From positions 1 to 64,000 of the forward strand of contig BCJU01000010.1 in assembly GCA_001600355.1 (NCBI GenBank): a DNA stretch of 64,000 bases. The letters are read 5' to 3'. The position numbers were made by a program, and so were the translations under genes. A model generated the notes under the pieces. That model was given only the letters and a program-made list of their open reading frames with translations. It ran no database searches and had not been told where the DNA came from. Below are positions 52,625 through 62,634 of the stretch, one piece after another. The stretch's first letter is position 1. Every line of letters starts with the position of its first letter. The stretch comes from Meira nashicola. Its lineage: Eukaryota; Basidiomycota; Exobasidiomycetes; Exobasidiales; Brachybasidiaceae.

Positions 52625-54658
52625 ATGTTAACAATTTCTCCCCATCAGTTCTTTCGTCATTTCTCACATATGCGCTATAAAAGAAAAAAGCAAGAAAAGA
52701 AGAGCTGCGAACCTTGTCGACAACGTAAAAGCAAATGTGATTCTTCAACTCCTTGTTCTTCCTGCATTCTTCATTCGACGAAGGAAAGATGTCGTCCTAC
52801 TACAAGCAGCCATCAATCTCACATAATAAACTCATTGACGCAGAGAGATGAGTCAATAGGTGAAAAGTCTATAAACACTATAAGCCCTCCTTCTATAATC
52901 GATCCAGAGCAAAGAGTGCACGGCCATATTCCTGACATACGAGATTCATTGAAGCAAATCGATTTAAAGCTTAAAGCTTACGAAAATCTCGAAATTGATC
53001 AATCTCTACAAGATCTACCTCAACATGTTCAATGGAAAGAGGTGCATCATCTTTTTCCTATATTCAAAGATTTGGATATCATAATACAATACTTTATTTC
53101 GGATCTAGTTTGGATTTCGGCAAGTTTTGACATTATTACATTCCAAAGATCTTTTCACAATTTGAACAAAAGTCAATCATCATCTAAATTATTTATTGCC
53201 CTCTTGTTTTTCGTTGTAGGAAATTCGCTATCTTTAGCAAAGCATAATGGAAAGATTAACAAGCTCACAGTATCCCAAAGCCCAGAAGTTTTCATAAAAC
53301 GAGGAGGAAAGGTTTTATTCTCAGACAACCCTTTTGAGGCTCACAAGCCAGATATGGCATCTTTAGAAGCTCATATACTCTTATGCTATTATTTGTCCCG
53401 AGACGGTAGACCAGAAGCCCTTAGAAACCAAGTTGGCAAATTGATCATCGATTCCAATTCTTGTCATTTATTTGACGAAACAAAGTGGGATACCACAAAA
53501 CTTTCGCAAAGAGATATCGAATTACGCAGGCGAATGGTACATGATGTTAAATTGTTAGAAAGTAGATGCTCGTTTCATTTTTTACAACACTTTTTACCAA
53601 ATTTGATTATCAACGTGAATGAGCCATCATATTACGATGTCGAATGCTTTGATCAAGTAGCCAACGATCTATATACATTCTCCCATGCAGCAGCAATTTC
53701 TTATCATAGAGCGAATACATATGTCATCCGAGGATCAAATACAGTGACAGAGAACGTTCTCAATTTTACCAGTATGACTTCAGAAGCACGTTACTCATTA
53801 GCAAAGGAAATCGTTGAGGATTTAGAACAATTACAGCAAATGGCATTTTCCCTTCTTGATGATGAACATCAAACCGAAACCACATTTCAAAGATTGCTCA
53901 TCCGTTCAGCCTTTCAACGACAGAAATGCGTGGTTCAACGGCAATTTTTATTCGATGCAAATGCACCGATGGAACTTCGAGCGGGAGCATTGAAAAGCGC
54001 TGAAATGATCACTGGCTTGATTAATGAAATCATTTCTATTCAAGAGGAAGGTAAAACTGCAATGTTCACATCCTGGTTTTCTTGCGATCTATTTTGTGCA
54101 ATTTGTACTTTTGTACTCTTGATGCAACACAAAGATATCGGAGAGGATGGCTTGACCAAATTTATCTCTGATATATACGATTATTTCCATATCTTTAGCG
54201 AAACAGATCGGGTAGCAATGGCAAGCAAAGAAGTCATTTTAAATCTTCTCATCAATAGCAAAAGCATAATGAATAATGTCCATCTTTTCAGTGGCATACT
54301 AAGAAACGAACTGAATTCTTCTCTCAATAATGGTCACCAAATATTTTCATCAAACAATGTGTCAAAAGATGATTTACCAGGCTTCAATCGTACAATTCCA
54401 GCGGGAGAGGTTAGGCACGTTCCACCATCTATCAATCTTATAGCTCAAGGCGCTTCGACTTCTGAATTTGAAGAAGATCAAAACAGTCTTGAATTAAATT
54501 TAGACGATTCAAATAGTTTCCTTTCACATTTCCTGGATTATAACAATATTTTTACATCTATTGAGCAAGGTGATGGCGGAGCATTATTTGATCCTATGGA
54601 TACATACTGGCATTTTCTCATTGATAATGACCCGAGCCTTCGTAATATCCTTCCGTAG
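52625..54658 (+). CDS. Zn2Cys6 transcription factor
   Basis: 677 residues, intronless. The binuclear zinc cluster lies at about residues 28-56 (C-x2-C-x6-C-x5-C-x2-C-x8-C, with CEPCRQRKSKC). A basic start (RYKRKKQEKK) may be a nuclear signal. The middle (about 130-500) has the helical content of fungal-specific regulatory domains, with repeated acidic stretches, and the C-terminal 100 residues are acidic and Asp/Asn/Ser-rich, like an activation region. It heads a run of arabinan-related genes, so it may be their regulator (inferred from position). The ATG is close to a GTGGAG word (52611-52616). Confidence 0.87.
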   Translation: MLTISPHQFFRHFSHMRYKRKKQEKKSCEPCRQRKSKCDSSTPCSSCILHSTKERCRPTTSSHQSHIINSLTQRDESIGEKSINTISPPSIIDPEQRVHGHIPDIRDSLKQIDLKLKAYENLEIDQSLQDLPQHVQWKEVHHLFPIFKDLDIIIQYFISDLVWISASFDIITFQRSFHNLNKSQSSSKLFIALLFFVVGNSLSLAKHNGKINKLTVSQSPEVFIKRGGKVLFSDNPFEAHKPDMASLEAHILLCYYLSRDGRPEALRNQVGKLIIDSNSCHLFDETKWDTTKLSQRDIELRRRMVHDVKLLESRCSFHFLQHFLPNLIINVNEPSYYDVECFDQVANDLYTFSHAAAISYHRANTYVIRGSNTVTENVLNFTSMTSEARYSLAKEIVEDLEQLQQMAFSLLDDEHQTETTFQRLLIRSAFQRQKCVVQRQFLFDANAPMELRAGALKSAEMITGLINEIISIQEEGKTAMFTSWFSCDLFCAICTFVLLMQHKDIGEDGLTKFISDIYDYFHIFSETDRVAMASKEVILNLLINSKSIMNNVHLFSGILRNELNSSLNNGHQIFSSNNVSKDDLPGFNRTIPAGEVRHVPPSINLIAQGASTSEFEEDQNSLELNLDDSNSFLSHFLDYNNIFTSIEQGDGGALFDPMDTYWHFLIDNDPSLRNILP

Positions 54659-54988
54659 GCGAAAGGCAATATAATAATGTAAAAGTACGAACATGGACAC
54701 TATTTTAGTATTCTGTTGATTATAGATGTTCTCATTTTCGAGATATAGAGATATTGGAAGTCAAAATTAAGAAACAAATATTGTGACAGACTACTCTGCC
54801 TAGCTTCTCGCACCTTTCGCGAGTTTACATCGATGAATTCGGGAATCTATCTTAGTGGCTTTCTTGCGCGCGGTTGGCCATAGACGGAGATCTAGTGTCA
54901 AAATTCTCGTGTAAATGCATATCATACTCTTTCATCTTTCTCTATCACAACACTAATCGGCTTTAAATCAATCAAAATCATTATAATC
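54659..54988. promoter_or_regulatory. Promoter region of the GH35/DUF5597 gene
   Basis: 330 bases. TTGCGCGCGG at 54864-54873, about 115 bases before the ATG, is identical to the 10-mer between the SDR and GST genes. No ORF is present. Confidence 0.45.
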
Positions 54989-56719
54989 ATGGCTGACAGC
55001 AGCTTCAAACTTCCACGTCTTGAGAGAGACATTAAAAGCGGACGTCAATTGTTAATGGTGAAGGATGAACCTTTCCTCTGTTTAGCTGGCGAATTACAAA
55101 ATTCATCTTCTAGTAGCGCATCTTATATGGAAAATCAAATGGAAAATTTACGATCTATGAATCTCAACACAATATTTATGGCAGTAAGCTGGGAACAAAT
55201 TGAACCAATGGAAAATATATTTGATTTTGTTGAATTGAAGGAAAATATCTTATTGGCAAGAAAATATAACGTTAAGCTTGTGCTACTATGGTTTGGCAGT
55301 TATAAAAATGGAATGAGCACATACGTACCTTCTTGGGTGAAGAAAGACTCGAAGCGTTTCCCAAGATGTTCGATTCGTTGTCCAAATACCGATCAAGAGT
55401 ATATTATAGAGACTTTAACACCTTTCGCAAAAGAGAATTGGATTGCAGATGCAAAAGCGTTTGCTAATTTGATGGCCTACGTTAAAGAAATTGATTCTGT
55501 AGAGAATACCGTTATTATGATTCAAGTGGAAAATGAACCAGGATTACTTGGAGATAGTCGAGATCGAAGCTTAAGAGCGCAGTCAAATTGGAATGATGGT
55601 ATACCAAAAGTATTGCTTGAAAGATTGGCGAAAACAAGATTACATCCAATCCTTCTTTCACGTCTTCCTAATTTACCTAGAATCTTACAAAATGCCACCT
55701 CCTCCCCTCAATCTTATGGATGGATAGAAGTTTTCGGGAATCAAGCAGATGAAGCGTTTATGGCAGATGGATTTTCTCGATATGTAGAACAAGTTGCACT
55801 TTCAGGAAAAGCGGCTTATGCCCTTCCATTCTTTATGAATACCTGGCTAAGCTGTGATGACGTAACATCTTTAGATTTAGAAGGTATTCCACTAAAGCAT
55901 AATATGACAACTGCCGCAGGAGGTGGAAATAAACCCGGAGATTATCCTTCTGGAGGATGTTGCCCACAAATGCTGAATATATGGCAAGAGAATGCGCCTT
56001 CACTTGATATATACTCTCCTGATATTTACTTGCACAACTTTCATTGGGTTTGCGAACAATATGCAGGCCAAAAGAATACAACACAAACTACATTAATCAT
56101 TCCTGAAATGAGAAGGGACGAATATGGTGCAAGACGTTTGATGTTGGCATATGGAAATTATGATTGTCTTGCTGCAAGTCCGTTTGGGATTGATACAATG
56201 AAAGCGATTGAAGCACCTTTTACGCGTATTTTCAATCTATTAGAAAAAGTAAAGATACCTTTATTAAAAGCAAAACCTGGTTTGGAGACGTTTGGATTTT
56301 GCTTTGATGAAATTGATCGATCTCATTCGACAATCGATGAAGAAAGAATAAAGATTATGGGTGAATGGAAGTTAACAATCAAACGCGCACATGTGTTTGG
56401 AGTTCCTGGTCCAGGCTGTGGTATAGTGATTCAAGAAGCAGAAGATAAGTTTTTGTGCATCGGATGGGGATATAGCGTTTATTTCTCTCACGAGAACAAA
56501 ACATTCACCGGTATTTTAAGAGCGATTGAATTGAATTATATAAACACTAAAAATGGCAAAGGAACCCTAGCAAATGGAAGATTATTAAATGGGGACGAAA
56601 CGCGAAGTGGTACTTGTCTTAACATGCCAAACGAATTTCCGGATGAAGGTGGATTTCCGATCCCTATCACTATTCCCGCTGGCACAGCAATTGCCATTTG
56701 TCAGCCGTACGCTTTTTAA
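54989..56719 (+). CDS. GH35-type beta-galactosidase-like enzyme with DUF5597
   Basis: 576 residues, intronless, no signal peptide, so probably intracellular. The barrel has FLCLAGELQNSS, TIFMAVSWEQIEP, LVLLWFGSYKNG and MIQVENEPG (acid/base E183). Further on, LIIPEMRRDEYGARR carries a Glu (E373) placed like the GH35 nucleophile. The C-terminal part from about 420 is the beta-rich DUF5597 domain. These enzymes remove terminal beta-galactose, here perhaps from arabinogalactan side chains. It converges with the GH93 gene, ten bases away. Confidence 0.88.
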   Translation: MADSSFKLPRLERDIKSGRQLLMVKDEPFLCLAGELQNSSSSSASYMENQMENLRSMNLNTIFMAVSWEQIEPMENIFDFVELKENILLARKYNVKLVLLWFGSYKNGMSTYVPSWVKKDSKRFPRCSIRCPNTDQEYIIETLTPFAKENWIADAKAFANLMAYVKEIDSVENTVIMIQVENEPGLLGDSRDRSLRAQSNWNDGIPKVLLERLAKTRLHPILLSRLPNLPRILQNATSSPQSYGWIEVFGNQADEAFMADGFSRYVEQVALSGKAAYALPFFMNTWLSCDDVTSLDLEGIPLKHNMTTAAGGGNKPGDYPSGGCCPQMLNIWQENAPSLDIYSPDIYLHNFHWVCEQYAGQKNTTQTTLIIPEMRRDEYGARRLMLAYGNYDCLAASPFGIDTMKAIEAPFTRIFNLLEKVKIPLLKAKPGLETFGFCFDEIDRSHSTIDEERIKIMGEWKLTIKRAHVFGVPGPGCGIVIQEAEDKFLCIGWGYSVYFSHENKTFTGILRAIELNYINTKNGKGTLANGRLLNGDETRSGTCLNMPNEFPDEGGFPIPITIPAGTAIAICQPYAF

Positions 56720-56729
56720 TAAAGTAACC

Positions 56730-57875
56730 TTAGGAACAATAATTGCATCCGTTAACATCTCTAGCATGAAGACTGACGATATTGTTGTTCCCGTTCAAAG
56801 CTCCACCTCCAACAATTACAATATCTTTCGGATTAAAACCAACAGCAAGAGATCTTGAATATTGACCAGGAGAAGAAGTTGAAATTCTAGTCCATGCATT
56901 AGGATTACCATTCTGTTTATTAACATAAAGAGAGCCGTCACTGTACGCATTTGTTACTACTGTTCCATTTGTAGTCTTTACGCCTGATGATCCAGATTGA
57001 GCTCCAACTGGCGTCCAAATTGTAAAAGGTGAAGAACTAGGTGCTGTTCCATCTTTTGCAATCAATTGAGTAGAAGCTAAATTATTCCAACGAGTAGGAT
57101 CATTGCTTATTTTGTAATATACATCACAATTCTTTGTACCACAATATTCAAATGTCATTATATAATTACCATTTCCCATTTGTGCAATTGTTGCCATTCC
57201 TGGTCTTGCATTATAATCTGAATCAGTTACATCATCAACCACATTTGACCATGTTTTAAGATCGGTTGTAGATTGATGTACTAACTTTTGACCATACTTT
57301 GTATCACGTTGATCGGAGTAAAAGCAATGTAGTTGATTATTATAAACCATCAAAAATGGTTCCCAAACTGGTGTTTTTCCATTTGTAGGATCAGCTTCTC
57401 CACCTTTAGCGATATTGGATAAAAATTTCCACGTTGAACCTTTATCGGTAGAAATATATAAATCAATCTTTGTAGCAGAAAGATCTTCAGGAATAGAGTT
57501 ACCAGCTAACAGGATTGAACCGGCTTTATATCCTGCAAAATCTTGCTTTAATTCGTAAAGGATTGGCTGATAACGCAAACCCCAACCATTAACTTGATCA
57601 GTTACGTTACTCAAAGGTGACCAACTTTGACCGTGATTAGTTGATCGAAAGATAGGAAACCATGTCACTCCTCTAGAATAATTTTCCCAAGTTGACAGAA
57701 GTGTTCCGGATGCATCATTGACAGTGAGCATAAGTGAACGAGCATAGAGGGTACGTGGAACCTCATACGAAGATGGAGGAGTAAAGATTGTGGTGGAAAA
57801 ATCTCTTTTAAGTATGGATGCTACCGAAGAAGAAGCGCAAGCAATGGCCAGAATTGAAAGATAAAGAAATTTCAT
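56730..57875 (-). CDS. Secreted GH93 exo-arabinanase-like enzyme
   Basis: 381 residues from MKFLYLSILAIACASSSVAS, a signal peptide, with a dibasic KR after it; an upstream ATG at 57905 adds ten residues. BNR/Asp-box-like repeats (STNHGQSWSPLS, STDKGSTWKF) indicate a six-bladed beta-propeller. KTPVWEPFLMVYN (E182 counted from ATG 57905) and MTFEYCG (E253) sit where GH93 exo-1,5-arabinanases have catalytic glutamates. It would release short arabinose chains from arabinan outside the cell. It is divergent with the GH51 gene and lies ten bases from the convergent GH35-like gene. Confidence 0.85.
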   Translation of the reverse strand: MKFLYLSILAIACASSSVASILKRDFSTTIFTPPSSYEVPRTLYARSLMLTVNDASGTLLSTWENYSRGVTWFPIFRSTNHGQSWSPLSNVTDQVNGWGLRYQPILYELKQDFAGYKAGSILLAGNSIPEDLSATKIDLYISTDKGSTWKFLSNIAKGGEADPTNGKTPVWEPFLMVYNNQLHCFYSDQRDTKYGQKLVHQSTTDLKTWSNVVDDVTDSDYNARPGMATIAQMGNGNYIMTFEYCGTKNCDVYYKISNDPTRWNNLASTQLIAKDGTAPSSSPFTIWTPVGAQSGSSGVKTTNGTVVTNAYSDGSLYVNKQNGNPNAWTRISTSSPGQYSRSLAVGFNPKDIVIVGGGALNGNNNIVSLHARDVNGCNYCS

Positions 57876-57905
57876 GGCGAACTTTGAAGATATGGGAAAG
57901 TACAA

Positions 57906-58511
57906 TGAAATTTCGATGAATGATATATGATCACCTTCTTATACATTTCTCAGATCTGAATTCTATCGTTATCCTGTGGGGATCCCCGCATTTCCAAGAA
58001 CAATATACGACCCCGCAGATTACTATAAAGCAAGGAGCATCATATGTTGCTGCAAGAATCTTCGTCGAATTAAAGTGGAAATATAAAGTGCAGAGCATAT
58101 GTATGTGTCTGCACGAGATAGCCGAAAGCTTAAAATGTTCACTAGATCTCCGGGATTATATCGTACGAAATATCTTCTACGCGTTCCTGGAAGACGCGTA
58201 AATCTCGGTAATCTTGAGAGCGTTTGCATATTACCCCACTTCCTCTCCTAAGAAGCCTTGGGGGGGTTAAGGTACATCCTATCAATTTAGAACATGTAGC
58301 AAATGCACTTTAAGCGAGAATTAGCTTATCCCATACTTTATTATACTACAATAAATGCAAGGAACTAAATCTAAATTCTTCACAAAAAAGAACAATATGT
58401 TTCAGGTCATGTGGAAGGAAAGACGGAGCCGCGTTCTGATTTGCTAAGAAGATCTATTTTAATAACTCAACTATTTTTTACTCCTGAATATCATCACAAT
58501 TCACTTTTATC
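57906..58511. promoter_or_regulatory. Divergent promoter of GH93 and GH51 with CreA-type words
   Basis: About 600 bases between two divergent arabinose-releasing enzymes. SYGGRG words typical of CreA/Mig1 repressors occur as a close pair, GTGGGG (57976-57981) and, on the other strand, GCGGGG (57984-57989), plus another GTGGGG on the minus strand (58234-58239). A G-run follows at 58259-58266. Short ORFs here are not supported. Confidence 0.5.
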
Positions 58512-60332
58512 ATGCATCCATTCACCCACTCAGAAGGACTTTCACAGCGTGCACTTCACATTCATCCATTTCAAATTGCTGTGGAAACTAGCAGACCAGT
58601 TTCAGGAAGTTTGACAAAAGAACAAAAAGATTTGGCAAGTGGTGTAAAAGATTCAAATCTTAAACAATTGATCCCTGAAAATGCAGCCTTTGTTTCTAAA
58701 AAGCTTTATTCTGGCTTTTTGGAGCATGTTGGTAGATGCATTTATGGTGGAATTGTGAATGATCCGGAGCAAACTTGTTCGGATGATTTGCTACTTCCTC
58801 TATCCAACACTTCAGTGCAATGGCATAAAGATCGTTTAAAGGTACGAAAAGATGTTTTTGAAGAACTTTCAATTGAACTTGGAATTGAAGCAAAAGAATG
58901 GAATACACTTTCAAAAGATCAACAAGCATTACGTCCTTTACTTCGTTGGCCAGGCGGGAATTATGTAAGCAATTATCATTGGCAAGATGGCATTGGTCCT
59001 ATAAACAAACGTCCACAACGAATCGAATTAGCATGGCATGGAACAGAGAGTAATATATTCGGAACTGATGAATATGTTGATTATTGTAGAAAGTTAGGAG
59101 TTGAGCCTTATATTTGTTTGAATATGGGCACTGGAACTATGGAAGAAGCTTTAGCATGGTTGGAATATTGTAATGGAACAGGAAATACTTTTTGGGCTAA
59201 TTTACGTAGAGCAAATACTGGCAAAGAAGAGCCTCATAATGTTCAATATTGGGGTTTAGGGAATGAGCTTTGGGGAGAATGGCAAGTAGGCAGAATGAAT
59301 GCAATTGAATATACACGTACAGCTCAAAGATGGGCACATGCACTTAAATTAGTCGATCCTACTATCAAACTTGTTTCTTGTGGAAAAGAAGGAGGATGTG
59401 AATGGGATTGGACTGTTTTACAAGGCTTGACGGGTTTGGTAGATTTGCATTCGATACATTATTATACAATGCTTGGTCATCAAAACCATATTCGATCTGA
59501 TGAGAAAGGTGATATTGGTTCATATGAGAAGAATGTCTTTGGAGCAGCAGCAGCAGAACAATATATCACAACATGCGTAAAATTAATCGATATGGCTCAA
59601 ATGGAAGCATACAATGCTAAACCAATGGAAAAACTTCGGGATATGGTGAATAAAACGTATCCTGCTCCTATTGGAATTTGTATGGACGAATGGAATGTAT
59701 GGGATGATCGTAAAGCAACTCCACAACGTGGCTTGGAGCAAGTATACGATTATACAGATATGTTGGGTACAGTTGCATGGCTTCATGTTTTGGTAAGAAA
59801 TACGGCAAGAATGCCCATTGCTTGCTTAGCACAAAGTGTCAATGTTCTTTCGCCTCTTTTAACAAACCTCACTTCTACGTTACGGCAAGGTACATTTTAT
59901 CCTGTCAGCTTGTTCGCCAAATATATGTCTGATGGATTTTTATTACAATTACCTTCGTTGCCAGACGTTTATACTGGATTGACTTTTCCAGTTTGGTCAC
60001 ATGAAATTGCTCGACCAGCATATGTGGATGTTGTAGCAATCCTTTTACCATATAAAGGCGCAATTCATCTTAGTATCCTTAATCGACATCCAACAGCAAC
60101 TTGGCAGGCGCCCTTACGAATTCTTACGGAAGAATTTAAAGTTGAACAAGTTGAAATTCATTCAATTTTTAACAAAGATCTCCGAGCTACGAACACGTTT
60201 GAAAAACCAGAAACTATCATTCCAAAACGACAAACTATCGATGCACAAACATGGCATGATTCTAAAGGATTGATTCCTGTCAAGCCACATTCATGGTCTT
60301 TGGTACTTTTACGTGGTGAGCTAGCAAGTTAA
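58512..60332 (+). CDS. GH51 alpha-L-arabinofuranosidase, intracellular
   Basis: 606 residues, intronless, no signal peptide. GH51 words are LRWPGGNYVSNYHWQDGIGP (145-164), the acid/base motif YWGLGNELWGEWQVG with E252, LHSIHYYTMLGH and the nucleophile region GICMDEWNVWDD with E393. The C-terminal beta domain follows. It cleaves terminal arabinofuranosyl units from short arabino-oligosaccharides, fitting the secreted GH93 enzyme and the sugar transporter nearby. The earlier plus-strand ORF at 58411 is a shadow in another frame. Confidence 0.93.
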   Translation: MHPFTHSEGLSQRALHIHPFQIAVETSRPVSGSLTKEQKDLASGVKDSNLKQLIPENAAFVSKKLYSGFLEHVGRCIYGGIVNDPEQTCSDDLLLPLSNTSVQWHKDRLKVRKDVFEELSIELGIEAKEWNTLSKDQQALRPLLRWPGGNYVSNYHWQDGIGPINKRPQRIELAWHGTESNIFGTDEYVDYCRKLGVEPYICLNMGTGTMEEALAWLEYCNGTGNTFWANLRRANTGKEEPHNVQYWGLGNELWGEWQVGRMNAIEYTRTAQRWAHALKLVDPTIKLVSCGKEGGCEWDWTVLQGLTGLVDLHSIHYYTMLGHQNHIRSDEKGDIGSYEKNVFGAAAAEQYITTCVKLIDMAQMEAYNAKPMEKLRDMVNKTYPAPIGICMDEWNVWDDRKATPQRGLEQVYDYTDMLGTVAWLHVLVRNTARMPIACLAQSVNVLSPLLTNLTSTLRQGTFYPVSLFAKYMSDGFLLQLPSLPDVYTGLTFPVWSHEIARPAYVDVVAILLPYKGAIHLSILNRHPTATWQAPLRILTEEFKVEQVEIHSIFNKDLRATNTFEKPETIIPKRQTIDAQTWHDSKGLIPVKPHSWSLVLLRGELAS

Positions 60333-61038
60333 CAATCTGACATCTACAAATATCCTAAATTGGCGTATGTACATATTTACACATCTTTATTATATATTTT
60401 TATTCTCACGCTTATTTAACATTAACATTTTTCTAGGCTGAGCGCTTAATCAGTAATAAACAACCATTACCCATTATACCGAGCTTGAAGTTATATCTTG
60501 AGATTCCCGAAAAGGTTACCCAAGGAGCTGCAAGCGGAAAAAGCGGGAAGATTTCGGTAATCTCTTGATTTGCAAAGCATTTTATCTTGGCGCATAGCGC
60601 GGAGTATTGATACATCGGAAATCTCTATGTAGCTGCTCTGAATTGAATGCTGCAAGCCGAAAAAAGCGGGAGATGTATGTTGAGTATCACAACTGCAGTA
60701 TGCAATAGATTGCCGGGAATAATGACTCGCTCACTAAATTGATTAATTGATACACTCTATCAAAATTATCAATTCAATATTATATGTAAGGGCTCAGGGA
60801 CGCCGCCCTGAATTTCACTAAATACTACTCGTGTGCAGCTAAGTCAATTTAAGCCACAATTAATCAATTAATCTGTTGCGATTTTTGTTTTAGCATTCTT
60901 CCATTCTCCGAGGTAAAAGTGGGGTTGCGGAGCCCCAGATTGTAAGCAAAAAAAAAACGTTTAAAAGGTAATGGTTCTAACATTTGAAGTACACCTCCTA
61001 CTCTCCCATCTATACTCCTCCTCCTGAACAATAACAAC
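60333..61038. promoter_or_regulatory. Upstream region of the sugar transporter with CGG and CreA-type words
   Basis: 700 bases without a gene. Two similar 20-base words occur: one holds CGG-N6-CGG (60535-60546) and the other CCG-N7-CGG (60657-60669), both preceded by TGCAAG, like Zn2Cys6 sites. Closer to the ATG, GTGGGG (60919-60924), GCGGAG (60927-60932) and, inverted, CCCCAG (60933-60938) form a tight SYGGRG group. GGGG and CCCC there can pair as a hairpin, as can CAGGG/CCCTG at 60796-60811. Confidence 0.5.
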
Positions 61039-62634
61039 ATGACCCTCCATCCAAAATTATACACCTTTCTGTGCGGCTGTTTTGCTGCCTTTGGATCATT
61101 CACTTATGGTTATGATTTAGGTGTTATTGCCGGTGTATTGGAATCACCTGACTTTCTTCGTGTGACAAATTTGGAAAATAAAGATGATGCAACTGCGAAT
61201 TATCTTGGATTTATTGCAAGTAGTATGGTTTTAGGAGCATTTGTTGCTTGTTTGCCAACATCAATCATTGCTGATAAATTAAGTCGTAGAACGGCAATCG
61301 TGATTTCTGCTGGTATTTTTATTTTTGGTGCAATCTTGCAAGCTGCTGCTCAAAATCGTGAAATGATGATGGCAGGACGTTTTATAACTGGTTTAGGTAT
61401 TGGTGGATTAACAATGCTTGCTCCTTTATACCAATCAGAAATCGCTCATCCTTCAATGCGTGGTTCACTTACAACATTACAACAATTATTTTTAGGAATT
61501 GGAGCATTTATTGCAAGTTTAAGTAATTATGGTTTACTTAAACATCATTTAGGAACAGCATTCCAATGGAGATTCGCTTTAGCATTGCAAATCGCTCCTG
61601 CAATCCCTTTGGTGACTTGTATGTTCTTCCTTCCAGAATCTCCAAGATGGTTAATGCTTAAAGGTAGAAAAGAAGAAGCACAACAAACGTTAGCAAGATT
61701 ACATGCAAGAAATGAAATACAAAATCCATTTGTACTTTCACAAATGACAGAACTAGAAGCAGCAGTTCAACGTGATCAAGAAGCAGAAAGAAAGCATGGT
61801 GGTTGGACTTCTTTATTCACAAACCGACAAACGTTTAGAAAAGTTTTACTTGGAATCATCTTACAATTTAGCGTTCAAATGACTGGTGTTTCTGCAATTC
61901 AATATTTCTCACCTACAATTTTCAGCGTTTTCGGATTTAGCGTAGAGAGATCATTACTATTCAACAGTATTGCAAACGTTTTCGCTTTGGTGGGTGAATT
62001 TTGTGCTGTTTTATTTGTAGATCGGGTGGGAAGGAGAATTCCTTTAATCGGTTGCAATTTAGGTTCTGGTATAACATTTATCATTGGAACTGCTCTAATG
62101 GCAATTTATCCTGCTACTGATGCAAAGAATAATAAAGGAGCTGCTTATGCATTCGTTGTAATGACTTGGCTATTCCAATGGTTCTTCTCTTTCGGTATCG
62201 GTCCACTTTCTTGGACTTATCCGGTAGAAATTTTCAGTACAGGAATGCGTGCACGTGGTACGGCGGTAACGACTATGGCTTCTTACCTCAGTAACTTTAT
62301 GATTGGTCAAGTTTCTCCTATTGCATTAAAAAACGTTGGTTGGCGTTATTATTTGGTTTTCGCAATTTGTGGCTTCACAAATGCACTCACAATCTTTCTC
62401 TTTTTCCCTGAAACAAAAGGTCGTACTCTTGAAGAAATGGATTTGTACATGGAAGAAATGCCTTGGATCGTTGTTGGAAAATCAAAAGCACTTGCAATTT
62501 CGACAAAAGAACGTGAAGCTCAATTACAAGTCGGTATCGTACATGACGGTAAAGGTGGTGAAGTTATATATGACGATGCTGCTGCCGTAGAGAAGAAGGA
62601 AGGAGATGTAGAAATTGTCTCATTGGAGAAATAA
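61039..62634 (+). CDS. MFS sugar transporter
   Basis: 531 residues, intronless. Sugar-porter motifs are in place: YGYDLGVIAGVLES in helix 1, DKLSRRTAI after helix 2, GRFITGLGIGGLTMLAPLYQSEIAHPSMRGS, FFLPESPRWLMLKGR before the central loop, SVQMTGVSAIQYFSPTIF, VDRVGRRIPL, and FFPETKGRTLEEMD after helix 12. Twelve helices are predicted. Together with GH93 and GH51 next to it, import of arabinose or arabino-oligosaccharide is the best guess (inferred). A Lys/Asp-rich cytosolic tail ends EIVSLEK. Confidence 0.93.
   Translation: MTLHPKLYTFLCGCFAAFGSFTYGYDLGVIAGVLESPDFLRVTNLENKDDATANYLGFIASSMVLGAFVACLPTSIIADKLSRRTAIVISAGIFIFGAILQAAAQNREMMMAGRFITGLGIGGLTMLAPLYQSEIAHPSMRGSLTTLQQLFLGIGAFIASLSNYGLLKHHLGTAFQWRFALALQIAPAIPLVTCMFFLPESPRWLMLKGRKEEAQQTLARLHARNEIQNPFVLSQMTELEAAVQRDQEAERKHGGWTSLFTNRQTFRKVLLGIILQFSVQMTGVSAIQYFSPTIFSVFGFSVERSLLFNSIANVFALVGEFCAVLFVDRVGRRIPLIGCNLGSGITFIIGTALMAIYPATDAKNNKGAAYAFVVMTWLFQWFFSFGIGPLSWTYPVEIFSTGMRARGTAVTTMASYLSNFMIGQVSPIALKNVGWRYYLVFAICGFTNALTIFLFFPETKGRTLEEMDLYMEEMPWIVVGKSKALAISTKEREAQLQVGIVHDGKGGEVIYDDAAAVEKKEGDVEIVSLEK

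Noticed and set aside
57920..58229. ORFs on both strands in the GH93/GH51 promoter
   Set aside because: No domain, mutual overlap, and position between two divergent genes.
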